Source: Brevundimonas bullata (GTDB lineage: Bacteria > Pseudomonadota > Alphaproteobacteria > Caulobacterales > Caulobacteraceae). Taken from it: a DNA stretch of 64,000 nucleotides. The translations under genes were made by a program, and so were the position numbers. Below, one piece after another: positions 7,500 to 15,770 of this stretch (positions within the stretch are counted from its first letter, which is position 1; every line of letters starts with the position of its first letter). Under the pieces are notes generated by a model. That model was not told the origin of the DNA, searched no databases, and saw only the letters and a list, made by a program, of their open reading frames with translations. Where the stretch lies: the NCBI RefSeq assembly GCF_014207965.1, contig NZ_JACHLM010000002.1, positions 124,001 through 188,000 of the forward strand, read 5' to 3'.

Positions 7500-9944
7500 T
7501 CACCACTTCACCGCGATGCGGCCATAGACGAAGCGCCCGTTGAAGCCGTAGGGCGAGAAGTTCGAGAAGGGGAAGGCGCCGGTCGTGTTGTTGGCGCGCA
7601 GGCTCTGGCGCGGATACTGGTCCAGGATGTTGTCAGCACCCACCGAGAGGATGACCTTGTCGGTGATGCGGTAGCGCGCCTCAATGTCTGTCACCAGGGC
7701 GGCGCCCAACTTCAGGTCTGTGGCTTCGGTCGCGCCGGCCGCCAGCACGTCGCCATAGCCGGTCAGGCGCACCGTGCCGCCCAGGCGCTGGGCTTCCCAA
7801 TCGGTCTGGAACACGACCTTCCACGGCGGCGAGCCTTCTTCAAAGCGAGCTACGGCCTGGCGCCCGAACAGGCTGGTCGGCGTGGGCAGGACGCCGGTCT
7901 CGGTCACCGGCGTCTTGGTGACTTTGAAGTCGTTGACGTTGCCCGCCAGGGTGAAGTCCAGGCGGTGGCCGACAGCGGTCTCGGCGCGATACCGGGCGAC
8001 GACGTCCAGTCCCGTGGTTTCGGTGTCCACGCCGTTGATGAAGAAACGCGCGGCCGATGCGCCATAGGGCGCCAGCAGGTCGAAGATGGTGCGGGCGTTC
8101 GTGCCCACGGCGGCCGTGGCGCTGCCCGTCAGGGTTTCCGACAGGATGATGCGGTCCTTGATGTCGATGCGATAGGCGTCAGCCGTCAGCTCGAACGGGC
8201 CGTTGCGGGCCACGAAGCCCAGCGAGTAGTTGACCGAGGTTTCGGCATCGAGCGGCGTGCCGCCCAGCGCCAGGCCGACCTCGCTGATCGACGGATAGGT
8301 GCCGGTCTCATAGGCGACGTTGTTGATGTAGAGGATCGACGTCTGGGTATAGTACTGCTGTTGCAGACTGGGGGCTCGGAACCCGGTCGAGACCGCGCCG
8401 CGTACGGCGAAGTGAGGGTTGAAGTCGTAGCGGCCCGCGAGCTTGCCCGAGACATTGTCGCCGAAATCCGAGTAGTTCTCGTAACGGAGCGCTCCCGACA
8501 GGGTCAGGCCGTCGATGACTTCGCCTTCCAGGTCCAGATAGACGCCGACGTTGCTGCGATCTTCGTCCACCTCGTTGCCGGGGGTGAAGCCGGTGAAGCC
8601 GCGGGAACCGAAGGCGAGGGTGGCGCCGCCGGCGGCCAGGACCGGCCCGCGGGCGTAGGAGGCCTCTTCCCCCGCGCCGATCTGATAGTTTTCGCGGCGG
8701 GCCTCAAGGCCCACGGCGACGTTCAGAGGACCAGCCCAACCCAGGTCGTATTCTCGGCTGGCGTCTGTGCTGAAGACGAGCTGGTCGTATTGCAGCGAGC
8801 CCGCGTAGAACTCGGTCGGGCCGTTGATGCCATAGGTCGGGTTCATGGTGTTCTCGGCGCCGAACTCGATCTTGTTCGAGCCGTAGCCGAGGTTGATGTC
8901 GATGCCCCATTCGCCCAGCGAACCGCGCACGCCGCCCGCGGCGGTCCAGTCTGTCGTGTCGGTCAGGATCTCGGGCAGGTAGCCGTCCGGATACTTGCGA
9001 CCCGCACCGTAGTCCGGGTTCTGGGTGGCGTCGGTCGGGGTGCGATAGAAGGCGGCGGCCGAGGCGTCGCGCTTCTGATAGCCGGCCCAGCCATAGGCTT
9101 CCCAGCCGGCGGCCAGCGGGACGCCGGCGTTGAGATAGACCGACAGGTCCTCGGCCTGGGCGTCGCCCTGACCGCCGGTGATACGACCCAGGGTCGGGTT
9201 GATGTCCGAGCGGTTGGTGCGGTCGCGGTCACGATACTCGACCGAGGCGGTCAGGAAGCCTTCCTCGCCCAGAGCGAAGCCCTGCCATCCCGATACCGTC
9301 AGGGTGTCGCCGTCGCGGATGTCACCCTTGCGGCCATAGAAGCCGGTATAGTCGGTGACGTATTGGCCGTAGGTGACGGTCGCGCCGCCGCCTTCCCGGG
9401 CTTCGCGCAGACGCAGGTTCAGGACGCCCGCGATGGCGTCTGAGCCGTACTGGGCCGCTGCGCCGTCGCGCAGCACTTCGATGCGCTCGACCGCCGAGGA
9501 CGGGATGGCGTTCAAATCCACCGCGGAGGAGCCGCGTCCGACCGAACCGTTGAGGTTGACCAGGGCCGTCTGATGTCGACGCACGCCGTTGACCAGCACC
9601 AGGGTCTGGTCCGGGCCCTGTCCGCGCAACGTCGCGGGGCGGATGGAGTCCGTGCCGTCCGTCGCCGAGGGGCGCGGGAAGTTCAGGGCGGGGACCGAGG
9701 CCGCAAGTTGAGCCGCCAACTCGGTCGTGCCGCGTTGCTCCAGGGTTTCGGCTGTGACCACGTCCACGGGCGCGACGGTGTCGAGGCGCGAGCGGTTGGC
9801 GACGCGCGTTCCCGTCACGACGATGTCGTCGACGACCGTCGATTGAGGCGCAGCCTCCTGGGCGGAGGCGGCGCCGGCGATCAACAGGGCGGCGTTGGAG
9901 GCGGCCAGGAAGAGGGCGGAACGGGAGGCTGGGGTACGGGTCAT
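7500..9944 (-). CDS. TonB-dependent outer-membrane receptor
   Basis: An 814-residue outer-membrane importer. A signal peptide (about residues 1-28, ending AGAASAQ) precedes a plug domain with a TonB-box-like DDIVVTGTRV and the plug motifs LVNGVRRHQ and IEVLRDGAAAQYGSDAIAGV. The C-terminal barrel ends RFVYGRIAVKW, a terminal aromatic as expected for BAM substrates. The plug resembles the iron/vitamin receptor group common in Caulobacterales and sphingomonads. No sigma/anti-sigma pair, transporter or enzyme gene is adjacent to indicate the substrate. The next gene upstream belongs to the ribosomal operon, so it looks like a single-gene unit. Confidence 0.93.
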   Translation of the reverse strand: MTRTPASRSALFLAASNAALLIAGAASAQEAAPQSTVVDDIVVTGTRVANRSRLDTVAPVDVVTAETLEQRGTTELAAQLAASVPALNFPRPSATDGTDSIRPATLRGQGPDQTLVLVNGVRRHQTALVNLNGSVGRGSSAVDLNAIPSSAVERIEVLRDGAAAQYGSDAIAGVLNLRLREAREGGGATVTYGQYVTDYTGFYGRKGDIRDGDTLTVSGWQGFALGEEGFLTASVEYRDRDRTNRSDINPTLGRITGGQGDAQAEDLSVYLNAGVPLAAGWEAYGWAGYQKRDASAAAFYRTPTDATQNPDYGAGRKYPDGYLPEILTDTTDWTAAGGVRGSLGEWGIDINLGYGSNKIEFGAENTMNPTYGINGPTEFYAGSLQYDQLVFSTDASREYDLGWAGPLNVAVGLEARRENYQIGAGEEASYARGPVLAAGGATLAFGSRGFTGFTPGNEVDEDRSNVGVYLDLEGEVIDGLTLSGALRYENYSDFGDNVSGKLAGRYDFNPHFAVRGAVSTGFRAPSLQQQYYTQTSILYINNVAYETGTYPSISEVGLALGGTPLDAETSVNYSLGFVARNGPFELTADAYRIDIKDRIILSETLTGSATAAVGTNARTIFDLLAPYGASAARFFINGVDTETTGLDVVARYRAETAVGHRLDFTLAGNVNDFKVTKTPVTETGVLPTPTSLFGRQAVARFEEGSPPWKVVFQTDWEAQRLGGTVRLTGYGDVLAAGATEATDLKLGAALVTDIEARYRITDKVILSVGADNILDQYPRQSLRANNTTGAFPFSNFSPYGFNGRFVYGRIAVKW

Positions 9945-10253
9945 CTCGAGAGGTCTGCTTTTCTGATTGGACGCAAGGAATCGCGCCGCGCCGTTGAGCA
10001 GCGACGATGGAAGAGTGCGTCAGTAACAATGGTCGTCAAGGCCGGCGGGGGATCGACCTTGGTAGGGTCAGCCGCGGGCTGGACATCGCGCTGGCCGAAC
10101 GACCGGGCGGTGTATGTCGGCATAAAAGCGCATTCGCATCATCGTCTCCCCGCTCATCAGCGAGGATGAGGCATGGCGATATTGCGGTGCGAAAGCGGCG
10201 CGGGATATCGAGATTATCGCGCGGACCATGCAGAAAATCTAAACCATTCGACC
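9945..10253. other. Intergenic region upstream of the TonB-dependent receptor
   Basis: About 310 bases between the receptor start and the ribosomal-operon terminator with no convincing gene. It should hold the receptor promoter, but I see no confident -35/-10 pair and no Fur-box-like repeat. One short palindrome, CTCATC-N6-GATGAG at 10153-10170, could be an operator or chance. Confidence 0.5.
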
Positions 10254-10290
10254 AAGAAAAAGGGGCGCGTCCCGAAGGACGCGCCCCTTG
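10254..10290 (-). terminator. Rho-independent terminator of the rpsF-rpsR-rplI operon
   Basis: A perfect 13-bp stem (10260-10272 with 10277-10289) closes on a four-base loop that reads TTCG on the minus strand, a C(UUCG)G stable tetraloop. It is followed on that strand by a run of T. It lies 22 bases past the rplI stop codon. Confidence 0.95.
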
Positions 10291-10311
10291 ATCGATACGT
10301 CAGTCGACAGA

Positions 10312-10896
10312 TCAGGCTTCGTCGCCGAAGCCTTCTTGCTGACCAGCGCCGCCTTCGATCAGTTCCTTGGCGGACTGCTCGGCTGCGTTACGCTCGTCGT
10401 CGAACTGGGCGCGGATGACATCCTCGCCCTTGGCTTGACGCTCGGCTTCTTCGGCCGAACGAGCGATGTTGATCTTGACCGTGGCGCGGACCTCGGGGTG
10501 CAGGCGAACCGGCACTTCGTGGACGCCCAGGGCCTTGATTGCGACGTTCAGCACGACTTGCGAACGCTCAATCTTGCCGCCTTCGGACTGAACGACTTCA
10601 GCCACGTCGCGGGCAGCGACCGAACCGTACAGGTGACCGGTTTCACCGGCCTGACGGATCATGACGTAGGTCTGACCGTCGATCTTGTCGGCGATCTTCT
10701 GTGCGTCAGCCTTGTTCTTCTCGTTGCGTTGCTCGATGGCGACGCGGTCGAGTTCGAACGCTTTCAGGTTGGCCGAGGTCGCGCGACGAGCCTTGTCGCG
10801 CGGCAGCAGGTAGTTACGAGCGAAGCCGTCCTTGACGGTGACGACGTCGCCGATGGCGCCGAGGTTCTCGACGCGTTCCAGCAGAACGACCTTCAT
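10312..10896 (-). CDS. rplI: 50S ribosomal protein L9
   Basis: The 194-residue protein starts with the conserved L9 N-terminal domain (MKVVLLERVENLG and the GFARNYLLPRDKA motif), followed by a long connecting helix and the C-terminal rRNA-binding domain (LYGSVAARDV). An acidic and glutamine-rich tail of about 40 residues beyond the bacterial core is usual for alphaproteobacterial L9. It is the last gene of the rpsF-rpsR-rplI operon, 1 base after rpsR, and is followed by a strong terminator. Confidence 0.98.
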   Translation of the reverse strand: MKVVLLERVENLGAIGDVVTVKDGFARNYLLPRDKARRATSANLKAFELDRVAIEQRNEKNKADAQKIADKIDGQTYVMIRQAGETGHLYGSVAARDVAEVVQSEGGKIERSQVVLNVAIKALGVHEVPVRLHPEVRATVKINIARSAEEAERQAKGEDVIRAQFDDERNAAEQSAKELIEGGAGQQEGFGDEA

Positions 10897-10897
10897 C

Positions 10898-11176
10898 TTA
10901 CTTCACCACGTACGGCAGGAGGGCCAGGTAGCGGGCGCGCTTGATGGCCTTGGCCAGTTCGCGTTGCTTCTTGGCGGAAACGGCGGTGATGCGCGAGGGC
11001 ACGATCTTGCCGCGTTCGGAAACGTAACGCTGCAGCAGCTTCACGTCCTTGTAGTCGATCTTCGGCGCGTTGGCGCCCGAGAACGGGCAGACCTTGCGGC
11101 GGCGATAGAAGGGACGACGTCCGGCGGCGCCGGAGCCGGCCGGGGCGCCCGGGGAGGGTGCGGTGGTGTCGGTCAT
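10898..11176 (-). CDS. rpsR: 30S ribosomal protein S18
   Basis: A 92-residue S18. The core [15 protein letters not shown] is followed by the [19 protein letters not shown] motif and the basic [19 protein letters not shown] helix. A short Ala/Gly/Pro-rich N-terminal extension (about 18 residues) precedes the core, as in related alphaproteobacteria. S18 binds with S6 to the 16S rRNA platform. It lies between rpsF and rplI and shares their promoter. Confidence 0.98.
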   Translation of the reverse strand: MTDTTAPSPGAPAGSGAAGRRPFYRRRKVCPFSGANAPKIDYKDVKLLQRYVSERGKIVPSRITAVSAKKQRELAKAIKRARYLALLPYVVK

Positions 11177-11187
11177 GATCCGGTTCC

Positions 11188-11568
11188 TTATTCCGAAGCC
11201 GCAGCTTCGTCAGTGCGCGCGGGGCGATCACGATCGCGCTCACGTTCACGACGGGCCAGCAGGGGCGACAGTTCCAGGTCGAGTTCCTCGACGCGGACGG
11301 TCAACCAACGCAGAACGTCTTCGTTCAGCGACAGCTGACGCTCGACTTCGGCCACGGCGGCAGCCGGGGCGTCGATGGCGAGCAGGGAATAATGAGCCTT
11401 GCGGTTCTTCTTGACCCGGTAGGTCAGGTTGCGCAGACCCCAGTACTCGATCTTGGCGACGGCGCCGCCGCCTTCTTCGATCAGAGCCTTGATGGTGTCG
11501 TTCAGCGCTTCGGCCTGTTGCGCCGAGATATCCTGGCGCGTCATGACCGTGTGCTCGTAAAGAGCCAT
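11188..11568 (-). CDS. rpsF: 30S ribosomal protein S6
   Basis: A 126-residue S6: the [15 protein letters not shown] start, the [17 protein letters not shown] strand region and the [18 protein letters not shown] region are conserved. The C-terminal tail is rich in Arg, Asp and Glu, as in other alphaproteobacterial S6 proteins. It is the first gene of the operon, with a good sigma-70-type promoter about 140 bases upstream. The intervening leader of about 130 bases is long enough to hold an autoregulatory structure. Confidence 0.98.
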   Translation of the reverse strand: MALYEHTVMTRQDISAQQAEALNDTIKALIEEGGGAVAKIEYWGLRNLTYRVKKNRKAHYSLLAIDAPAAAVAEVERQLSLNEDVLRWLTVRVEELDLELSPLLARRERERDRDRPARTDEAAASE

Positions 11569-11707
11569 GCGGTAGTCTCCCTTGTGGGCATCGGCGTGAA
11601 ACGGACCGGGTAAGTCCTATCCACGATGGCTCCTGAAGCGGCGGCCGGAATGACTTCCCGAACCCTTTGGCGTTCCGCATCAGGACCGAAGCCCTGGAAA
11701 GGCGGCG

Positions 11708-11736
11708 CGTATAGGGGAAAAAGGCCGACAGGGCAA
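11708..11736 (-). promoter_or_regulatory. Probable sigma-70-type promoter for rpsF-rpsR-rplI
   Basis: On the minus strand a -35-like TTGCCC (11731-11736) and a -10-like TATACG (11708-11713) are separated by exactly 17 bases. Transcription would start near 11700, leaving a leader of about 130 bases before the rpsF start codon. Confidence 0.6.
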
Positions 11737-11816
11737 GGATGGCGCGGCGCGCGCGGGTCTGCATTGCCAAGCGGGGCCGAAGCAGGGGAGGGTTTTCGCC
11801 TGACTGGAGACGCTGC

Positions 11817-13100
11817 ATGACCACGTCCGAGCCGAACGCTGTCCTGAAAAGACGCTGGTCCCTGATCGGGCCGGGCATCGTCGTGGCGGCGACGGGCGTG
11901 GGGGCGGGGGATCTGGTGGCGACCCTGATCGCCGGCTCGCGCTTCGGCTACGCTCTATTGTGGGCGGCCATCATCGGCACGGTGCTGAAGATCGCCCTGG
12001 CCGAGGCGGTGGGGCGCTGGACCCTGGCCAGCGAGCGGACGATCTTTGACGGCTGGTCCAGTCTGGGGCGGGGGCTGCTGCCGGGCGCCATTGGCGGGCG
12101 GCTGAACTGGGCCGGCCTCTATTTCGGCCTCTATGTCGTCATCTGGGGCTTTGTGTACGGGGCGGCGGCCATGACGGCCACGGCCCTTCCGCTGGCCGCC
12201 CTGTTCCCGGTGCTGGACCTGAAGGTCTGGGGGATGCTGAGCGGGATCGCGGGGCTGAGCTTCGTCTGGTTCGGCGGATACGGCGTGTTCGAGAAGGTGA
12301 TGACGGCCTGCGTCGGGGTGATGTTCGTCACCGTGGTGGGGCTGGCCGTGATCGTGACGCCGGACCTTCCGGCCATGATGACTGGACTGTGGCCCAGCCT
12401 GCCGCAGGGGTCGGTCTTCTATACCCTGGGCCTGATCGGCGGGGTGGGCGGGACCATCACCATGGCGGCCTATGGCTATTGGCTGAACGCCAAGGGCTGG
12501 AAGGGGCCGGGCTGGATGTCGGTGATGCGGCTGGACAACCGGGTCGCCTATGTCGTCACCGGGGTCTTTGTCGTGGCCATGCTGATCGTCGGGGCCGAAC
12601 TGCTGCACGCGGCGGGCATAGCCTTGCAGGGCGGCGAGCGGGGGCTGCTGGACCTGGATCAGGTGCTGCGAGAGCGGTTCGGGCGGCCGATCTCGATTCT
12701 GTTCCTGGTCGGCTTCTGGGCGACCAGCTTCTCAAGCCTACTGGGCGTCTGGCAGGGCGTCAGCCTGATGTTCGCCGACTTCACCGCCCATGTGCGGGGC
12801 AGGGCGGGCGAGGAGGCTGTGTGCGGCGACCGCAGCCGGGCGTTCAGAGGGTTCGCCCTGTGGCTGACCTTCCCGCCCATGGCTCTGCTGTTCATGGATC
12901 GACCGTTCGGCCTGATCGTCGCCTATGGGGTGCTGGGCAGCCTGTTCATGCCCTTCCTGGCGGGGACGCTGCTGTGGCTATTGAACAGCGACCGAGTGCC
13001 GAGGGAATGGCGCAGTCATGGGCTGTCGAACACGCTGCTGGCGGCCGGTGGCCTGCTGTTCGCCGTGCTGGCCGGCAAGGAGCTGGCGGGGCTGTTCTGA
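11817..13100 (+). CDS. Divergent Nramp-family transporter
   Basis: A 427-residue protein with about eleven hydrophobic segments and the Nramp fold pattern. The first helix region reads GPGIVVAATGVGAGDLVATL and continues with SRFGYALLW, which aligns with the Nramp DPGN helix. The metal-binding motifs are changed: DPGN is GAGD at 29-32, and the TM6 MPH motif is replaced by MAAYG near 216-220. Classical Mn/Fe Nramp proteins need those residues, so the substrate here is uncertain. The ATG at 11817 gives a family-like start; the frame is open further upstream but is not protein-like there. It appears monocistronic. Confidence 0.85.
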   Translation: MTTSEPNAVLKRRWSLIGPGIVVAATGVGAGDLVATLIAGSRFGYALLWAAIIGTVLKIALAEAVGRWTLASERTIFDGWSSLGRGLLPGAIGGRLNWAGLYFGLYVVIWGFVYGAAAMTATALPLAALFPVLDLKVWGMLSGIAGLSFVWFGGYGVFEKVMTACVGVMFVTVVGLAVIVTPDLPAMMTGLWPSLPQGSVFYTLGLIGGVGGTITMAAYGYWLNAKGWKGPGWMSVMRLDNRVAYVVTGVFVVAMLIVGAELLHAAGIALQGGERGLLDLDQVLRERFGRPISILFLVGFWATSFSSLLGVWQGVSLMFADFTAHVRGRAGEEAVCGDRSRAFRGFALWLTFPPMALLFMDRPFGLIVAYGVLGSLFMPFLAGTLLWLLNSDRVPREWRSHGLSNTLLAAGGLLFAVLAGKELAGLF

Positions 13101-13438
13101 AGGGCGGCGATTGCACTGCACGACGAAAAAACAGTGCAATTGGCGGAGGCGTCCGCATCGCTTTTCCCGGGGTGCGCCGAGGCGGGAAGGTGATCCTCCT
13201 TGCGCAGCGGGGGAGGCTTTTGAATGAGCGGCGGTGCGACGGGTCACGAGGCCATTGTGGCTGGGGTTTCGGTGGGGTGCGTTGATCGACGCCAGAGCCG
13301 TTCAATCCCGGCAATTCATTGGGACCGGCGCGTTCGATCATGCGCAAGGTGCCGGTTCGAGAGGGCCACTTCTTGCCGTAGGGGCGGGTTTCGCCTACGC
13401 CTCGGCGCCTTGAATCAACGGACCACGGATCGTTTCGC
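13101..13438. other. Intergenic region between the Nramp-like gene and fabD
   Basis: This 338-base stretch shows no convincing gene. It starts with a 9-bp inverted repeat, ATTGCACTG (13110-13118) with CAGTGCAAT (13132-13140), around a 13-base loop and without a T-run. The rest presumably holds the fabD promoter, but I cannot identify it. A GTAGG...CCTAC fold at about 13378-13398 is weak. Confidence 0.5.
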
Positions 13439-14383
13439 ATGACCCTCGCGCTTCTCTTTCCCGGCCAGGGCAGCCAGAGCGTCGGCATGGGCGCTGCATT
13501 GGCGGACGCCTTCGCCAGCGCTCGCGAGGTCTTCGCCGAGGTCGACGACGCGCTGAACCAGAAGCTGTTCGATCTGATGCGCGAAGGCCCGGAAGACCAG
13601 CTGACCCTGACCGAGAACGCCCAGCCGGCCCTGATGGCGGTATCCGCCGCAGCGGCGCGGGTGCTGAAGGTCGAGTTCGGCGTGGACGTGACCAAGGCCG
13701 GCTTCGTCGCCGGGCACTCGCTGGGCGAATATTCGGCTCTGGCCGCTGTCGGCGCGATCAGCCTGTCGGACACGGCGCGTCTGCTGAAGCTGCGCGGTCA
13801 GGCCATGCAGCGCGCCGTGCCGGTGGGCAAGGGGGCGATGGCCTCGCTGATCGGCCCCAAGACGGACCTGGCCTTGGCCGAAGCCGCTGCTGCGGCGGGT
13901 TCGGAAGTCGGCGTCTGCGTCGTCGCCAACGACAACAACAATGGCAACGTCGTCATCTCGGGCGACAAGGCCGCCGTGGACCGCGCCATCGAGAAGGCCA
14001 AGGAACTGGGCGCGCGGGCGATCCCGCTGAACGTCTCGGCGCCCTTCCACTGCCCGCTGATGCAGCCCGCCGCCGATGAAATGGCTGATGCCCTGGGGGA
14101 GGCGAAGATCGTTGCGCCCTCGGTCGCCGTGGTGGCCAACGTCACCGCCCGCCCGGAAACGGACCCTGAGGTCCTGCGCCGTCTGCTGGTCGAGCAGGTC
14201 ACGGGCCGCGTGCGCTGGCGCGAGAGCATGGAGTGGATGGCCACGGAAGGCGGCGTGACCCGCTTCGCCGAGATCGGCTCGGGCAAGGTCCTGACCGGCA
14301 TGGCCAAGCGTATCGCGCCCGACGCCGAGAGCCTGGCGCTGAACACGCCGGAAGACCTGGAAGCGTTCGCGAAGTCCATCTGA
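13439..14383 (+). CDS. fabD: Malonyl-CoA:ACP transacylase
   Basis: FabD moves malonyl groups from CoA to acyl carrier protein for fatty acid elongation. The 314-residue protein has the N-terminal FPGQGSQ motif (7-13), the nucleophile elbow GHSLGE with Ser94, and the catalytic-histidine segment SAPFHCPLM with His204. Length is typical. It starts a plus-strand fab cluster (fabD, fabG, acpP, fabF). A class A inverted repeat lies between its stop codon and fabG. Confidence 0.97.
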   Translation: MTLALLFPGQGSQSVGMGAALADAFASAREVFAEVDDALNQKLFDLMREGPEDQLTLTENAQPALMAVSAAAARVLKVEFGVDVTKAGFVAGHSLGEYSALAAVGAISLSDTARLLKLRGQAMQRAVPVGKGAMASLIGPKTDLALAEAAAAAGSEVGVCVVANDNNNGNVVISGDKAAVDRAIEKAKELGARAIPLNVSAPFHCPLMQPAADEMADALGEAKIVAPSVAVVANVTARPETDPEVLRRLLVEQVTGRVRWRESMEWMATEGGVTRFAEIGSGKVLTGMAKRIAPDAESLALNTPEDLEAFAKSI

Positions 14384-14385
14384 AG

Positions 14386-14482
14386 CCGCTCATCCCCGCG
14401 GAGGCGGGGACCCAGTTCTTTGGGAACGAGATGCGGCGTTTGAAGCTAAAGCCTAGGTCCCCGCCTCCGCGGGGATGAGCGG
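14386..14482. repeat. Class A intergenic inverted repeat, copy 1 (fabD-fabG)
   Basis: Two perfect 27-bp complementary arms (14386-14412 and 14456-14482) flank a 43-base spacer. Each arm also contains an internal CCCCGC/GCGGGG palindrome. Related copies lie at 23419-23550, 41520-41617 and 59389-59498. The last two bases of the right arm are part of the likely fabG ribosome-binding site. Confidence 0.95.
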
Positions 14483-14490
14483 AGATTTCA

Positions 14491-15231
14491 ATGTTCAACC
14501 TTTCGGGAAAGATCGCCCTGGTGACCGGCGCGACCGGCGGCATAGGCGGGGCCATTGCGCGCTCGCTGCACGCTCAGGGCGCGACCGTCGTGCTGTCGGG
14601 CACGCGGGAAGCGGTGCTGGCTGATTTGGCCAAGGAACTGGGTGAGCGCGCATTCTTCGCCGCCGCCAACCTGTCGGACCCGGAATCGGTCGATGGGCTG
14701 GTGGCGCGGGCTGAAGAAGCCGCCGGCGGCCCGCTGGACATCCTGGTCGCCAACGCCGGCATCACCAAGGACGGTCTGCTGATGCGGATGAAGGACGAGG
14801 ACTTCCAGTCCGTCATCCAAATCAATCTGGAGAGCTATTTCCGCCTGACCCGCGCGGCGGTGAAGGGGATGATGAAGCGCCGTTCGGGCCGCATCATCGG
14901 CGTGACCTCGGTGGTCGGCGTGACCGGCAACCCGGGCCAGACCAACTACTCGGCGTCCAAGGCCGGCATGATCGGCTTCTCCAAATCCCTGGCCCAGGAA
15001 GTCGGTTCGCGCGGGATCACGGTGAATTGCATCGCGCCCGGTTTCATCGCCTCGCCGATGACCGACGTGCTGAACGATCAGCAGCGCGAGGCCATTCTGA
15101 CCAAGATTCCGTCAGGCCGACTGGGCACGGGCGAGGAAATCGCCGCCGCCGCCGTCTATCTGTCGTCCAACGAAGCCGCCTATGTCACGGGCCAAACCCT
15201 GCACGTGAACGGCGGCATGGCGATGATTTAA
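14491..15231 (+). CDS. fabG: 3-oxoacyl-ACP reductase
   Basis: FabG is the NADPH-dependent short-chain dehydrogenase that reduces beta-ketoacyl-ACP. The 246-residue protein has the nucleotide motif TGATGGIGG (12-20), NAG (88-90) and the catalytic triad Ser140, Tyr153, Lys157 in the S-x(12)-YSASK context. The C-terminus reads GQTLHVNGGMAMI, as in FabG. The ribosome-binding site GGAGA (14481-14485) touches the end of the upstream inverted repeat. A hairpin terminator candidate follows the stop. Confidence 0.97.
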   Translation: MFNLSGKIALVTGATGGIGGAIARSLHAQGATVVLSGTREAVLADLAKELGERAFFAAANLSDPESVDGLVARAEEAAGGPLDILVANAGITKDGLLMRMKDEDFQSVIQINLESYFRLTRAAVKGMMKRRSGRIIGVTSVVGVTGNPGQTNYSASKAGMIGFSKSLAQEVGSRGITVNCIAPGFIASPMTDVLNDQQREAILTKIPSGRLGTGEEIAAAAVYLSSNEAAYVTGQTLHVNGGMAMI

Positions 15232-15234
15232 AGC

Positions 15235-15262
15235 GTTGCGCGTCACGATCACGACGCGCAAC
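15235..15262 (+). terminator. Probable fabG terminator
   Basis: A perfect 10-bp stem (15235-15244 with 15253-15262) with an 8-base loop starts 4 bases after the fabG stop and is followed by AATCTATTT, a modest T-rich tail. It may give partial termination before acpP. Confidence 0.6.
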
Positions 15263-15412
15263 AATCTATTTCCCGCCCCGATGGCTGTGCTAAAGGGCGG
15301 GAATGCTTCGCGGCGGTGAGTCCCTCGGGTCTTGCTTCCCACAGGCTGCCGTGACACGGCGAACACTGAGACCCCGCCTTCACGGCGATAAACAACTGGC
15401 AGAGAGACACTC

Positions 15413-15652
15413 ATGTCCGACACCCTCGAACGCGTCCGCAAGATCGTTATCGACCACCTGGACGCCGATCCGGACAAGGTCACGGAAAAAGCCTCCTTCA
15501 TCGACGACCTGGGCGCTGACTCGCTCGACAACGTCGAGCTGGTCATGGCCTTCGAAGAAGAATTCGACGTCGAAATCCCGGATGACGCCGCTGAGCACAT
15601 CCAGACCGTCGGCGACGCTGTGAAGTTCATCGACGAGAAGCTGGCTGGTTAA
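15413..15652 (+). CDS. acpP: Acyl carrier protein
   Basis: A 79-residue, strongly acidic acyl carrier protein. Ser37 in the [16 protein letters not shown] motif is the site for the 4'-phosphopantetheine arm. Length and the terminal helix ([11 protein letters not shown]) are standard. It sits between fabG and fabF, the usual order, with about 180 bases upstream that could hold its own promoter, as expected for this highly expressed gene. A strong hairpin follows. Confidence 0.98.
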   Translation: MSDTLERVRKIVIDHLDADPDKVTEKASFIDDLGADSLDNVELVMAFEEEFDVEIPDDAAEHIQTVGDAVKFIDEKLAG

Positions 15653-15682
15653 TCCAGCTGCGATCCGTCGCACTTCCAAATG

Positions 15683-15730
15683 ATGGCCGCCGTGACGGGA
15701 CCCTAGCGGGACCGTCCGGCGGCCATTATT
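15683..15730 (+). terminator. Probable acpP terminator
   Basis: A 9-bp stem ATGGCCGCC (15683-15691) with GGCGGCCAT (15718-15726) encloses a GC-rich loop that can pair further. TATTGTTTT follows. It lies about 30 bases after the acpP stop and 45 bases before the fabF start. Confidence 0.7.
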
Positions 15731-15770
15731 GTTTTCGGTCACGATTCTTATAGTCCAAGGAGCGCGAACC

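Noticed and set aside
10007-10291. 94-codon plus-strand frame upstream of the TonB receptor
   Set aside because: It runs through the ribosomal-operon terminator, has no family-like sequence and starts in the receptor's upstream region without a clear ribosome-binding site.
15303-15623. 106-codon plus-strand frame overlapping acpP
   Set aside because: Most of it is acpP read in another frame, with a Ser/Thr/Arg-rich composition typical of a shadow.
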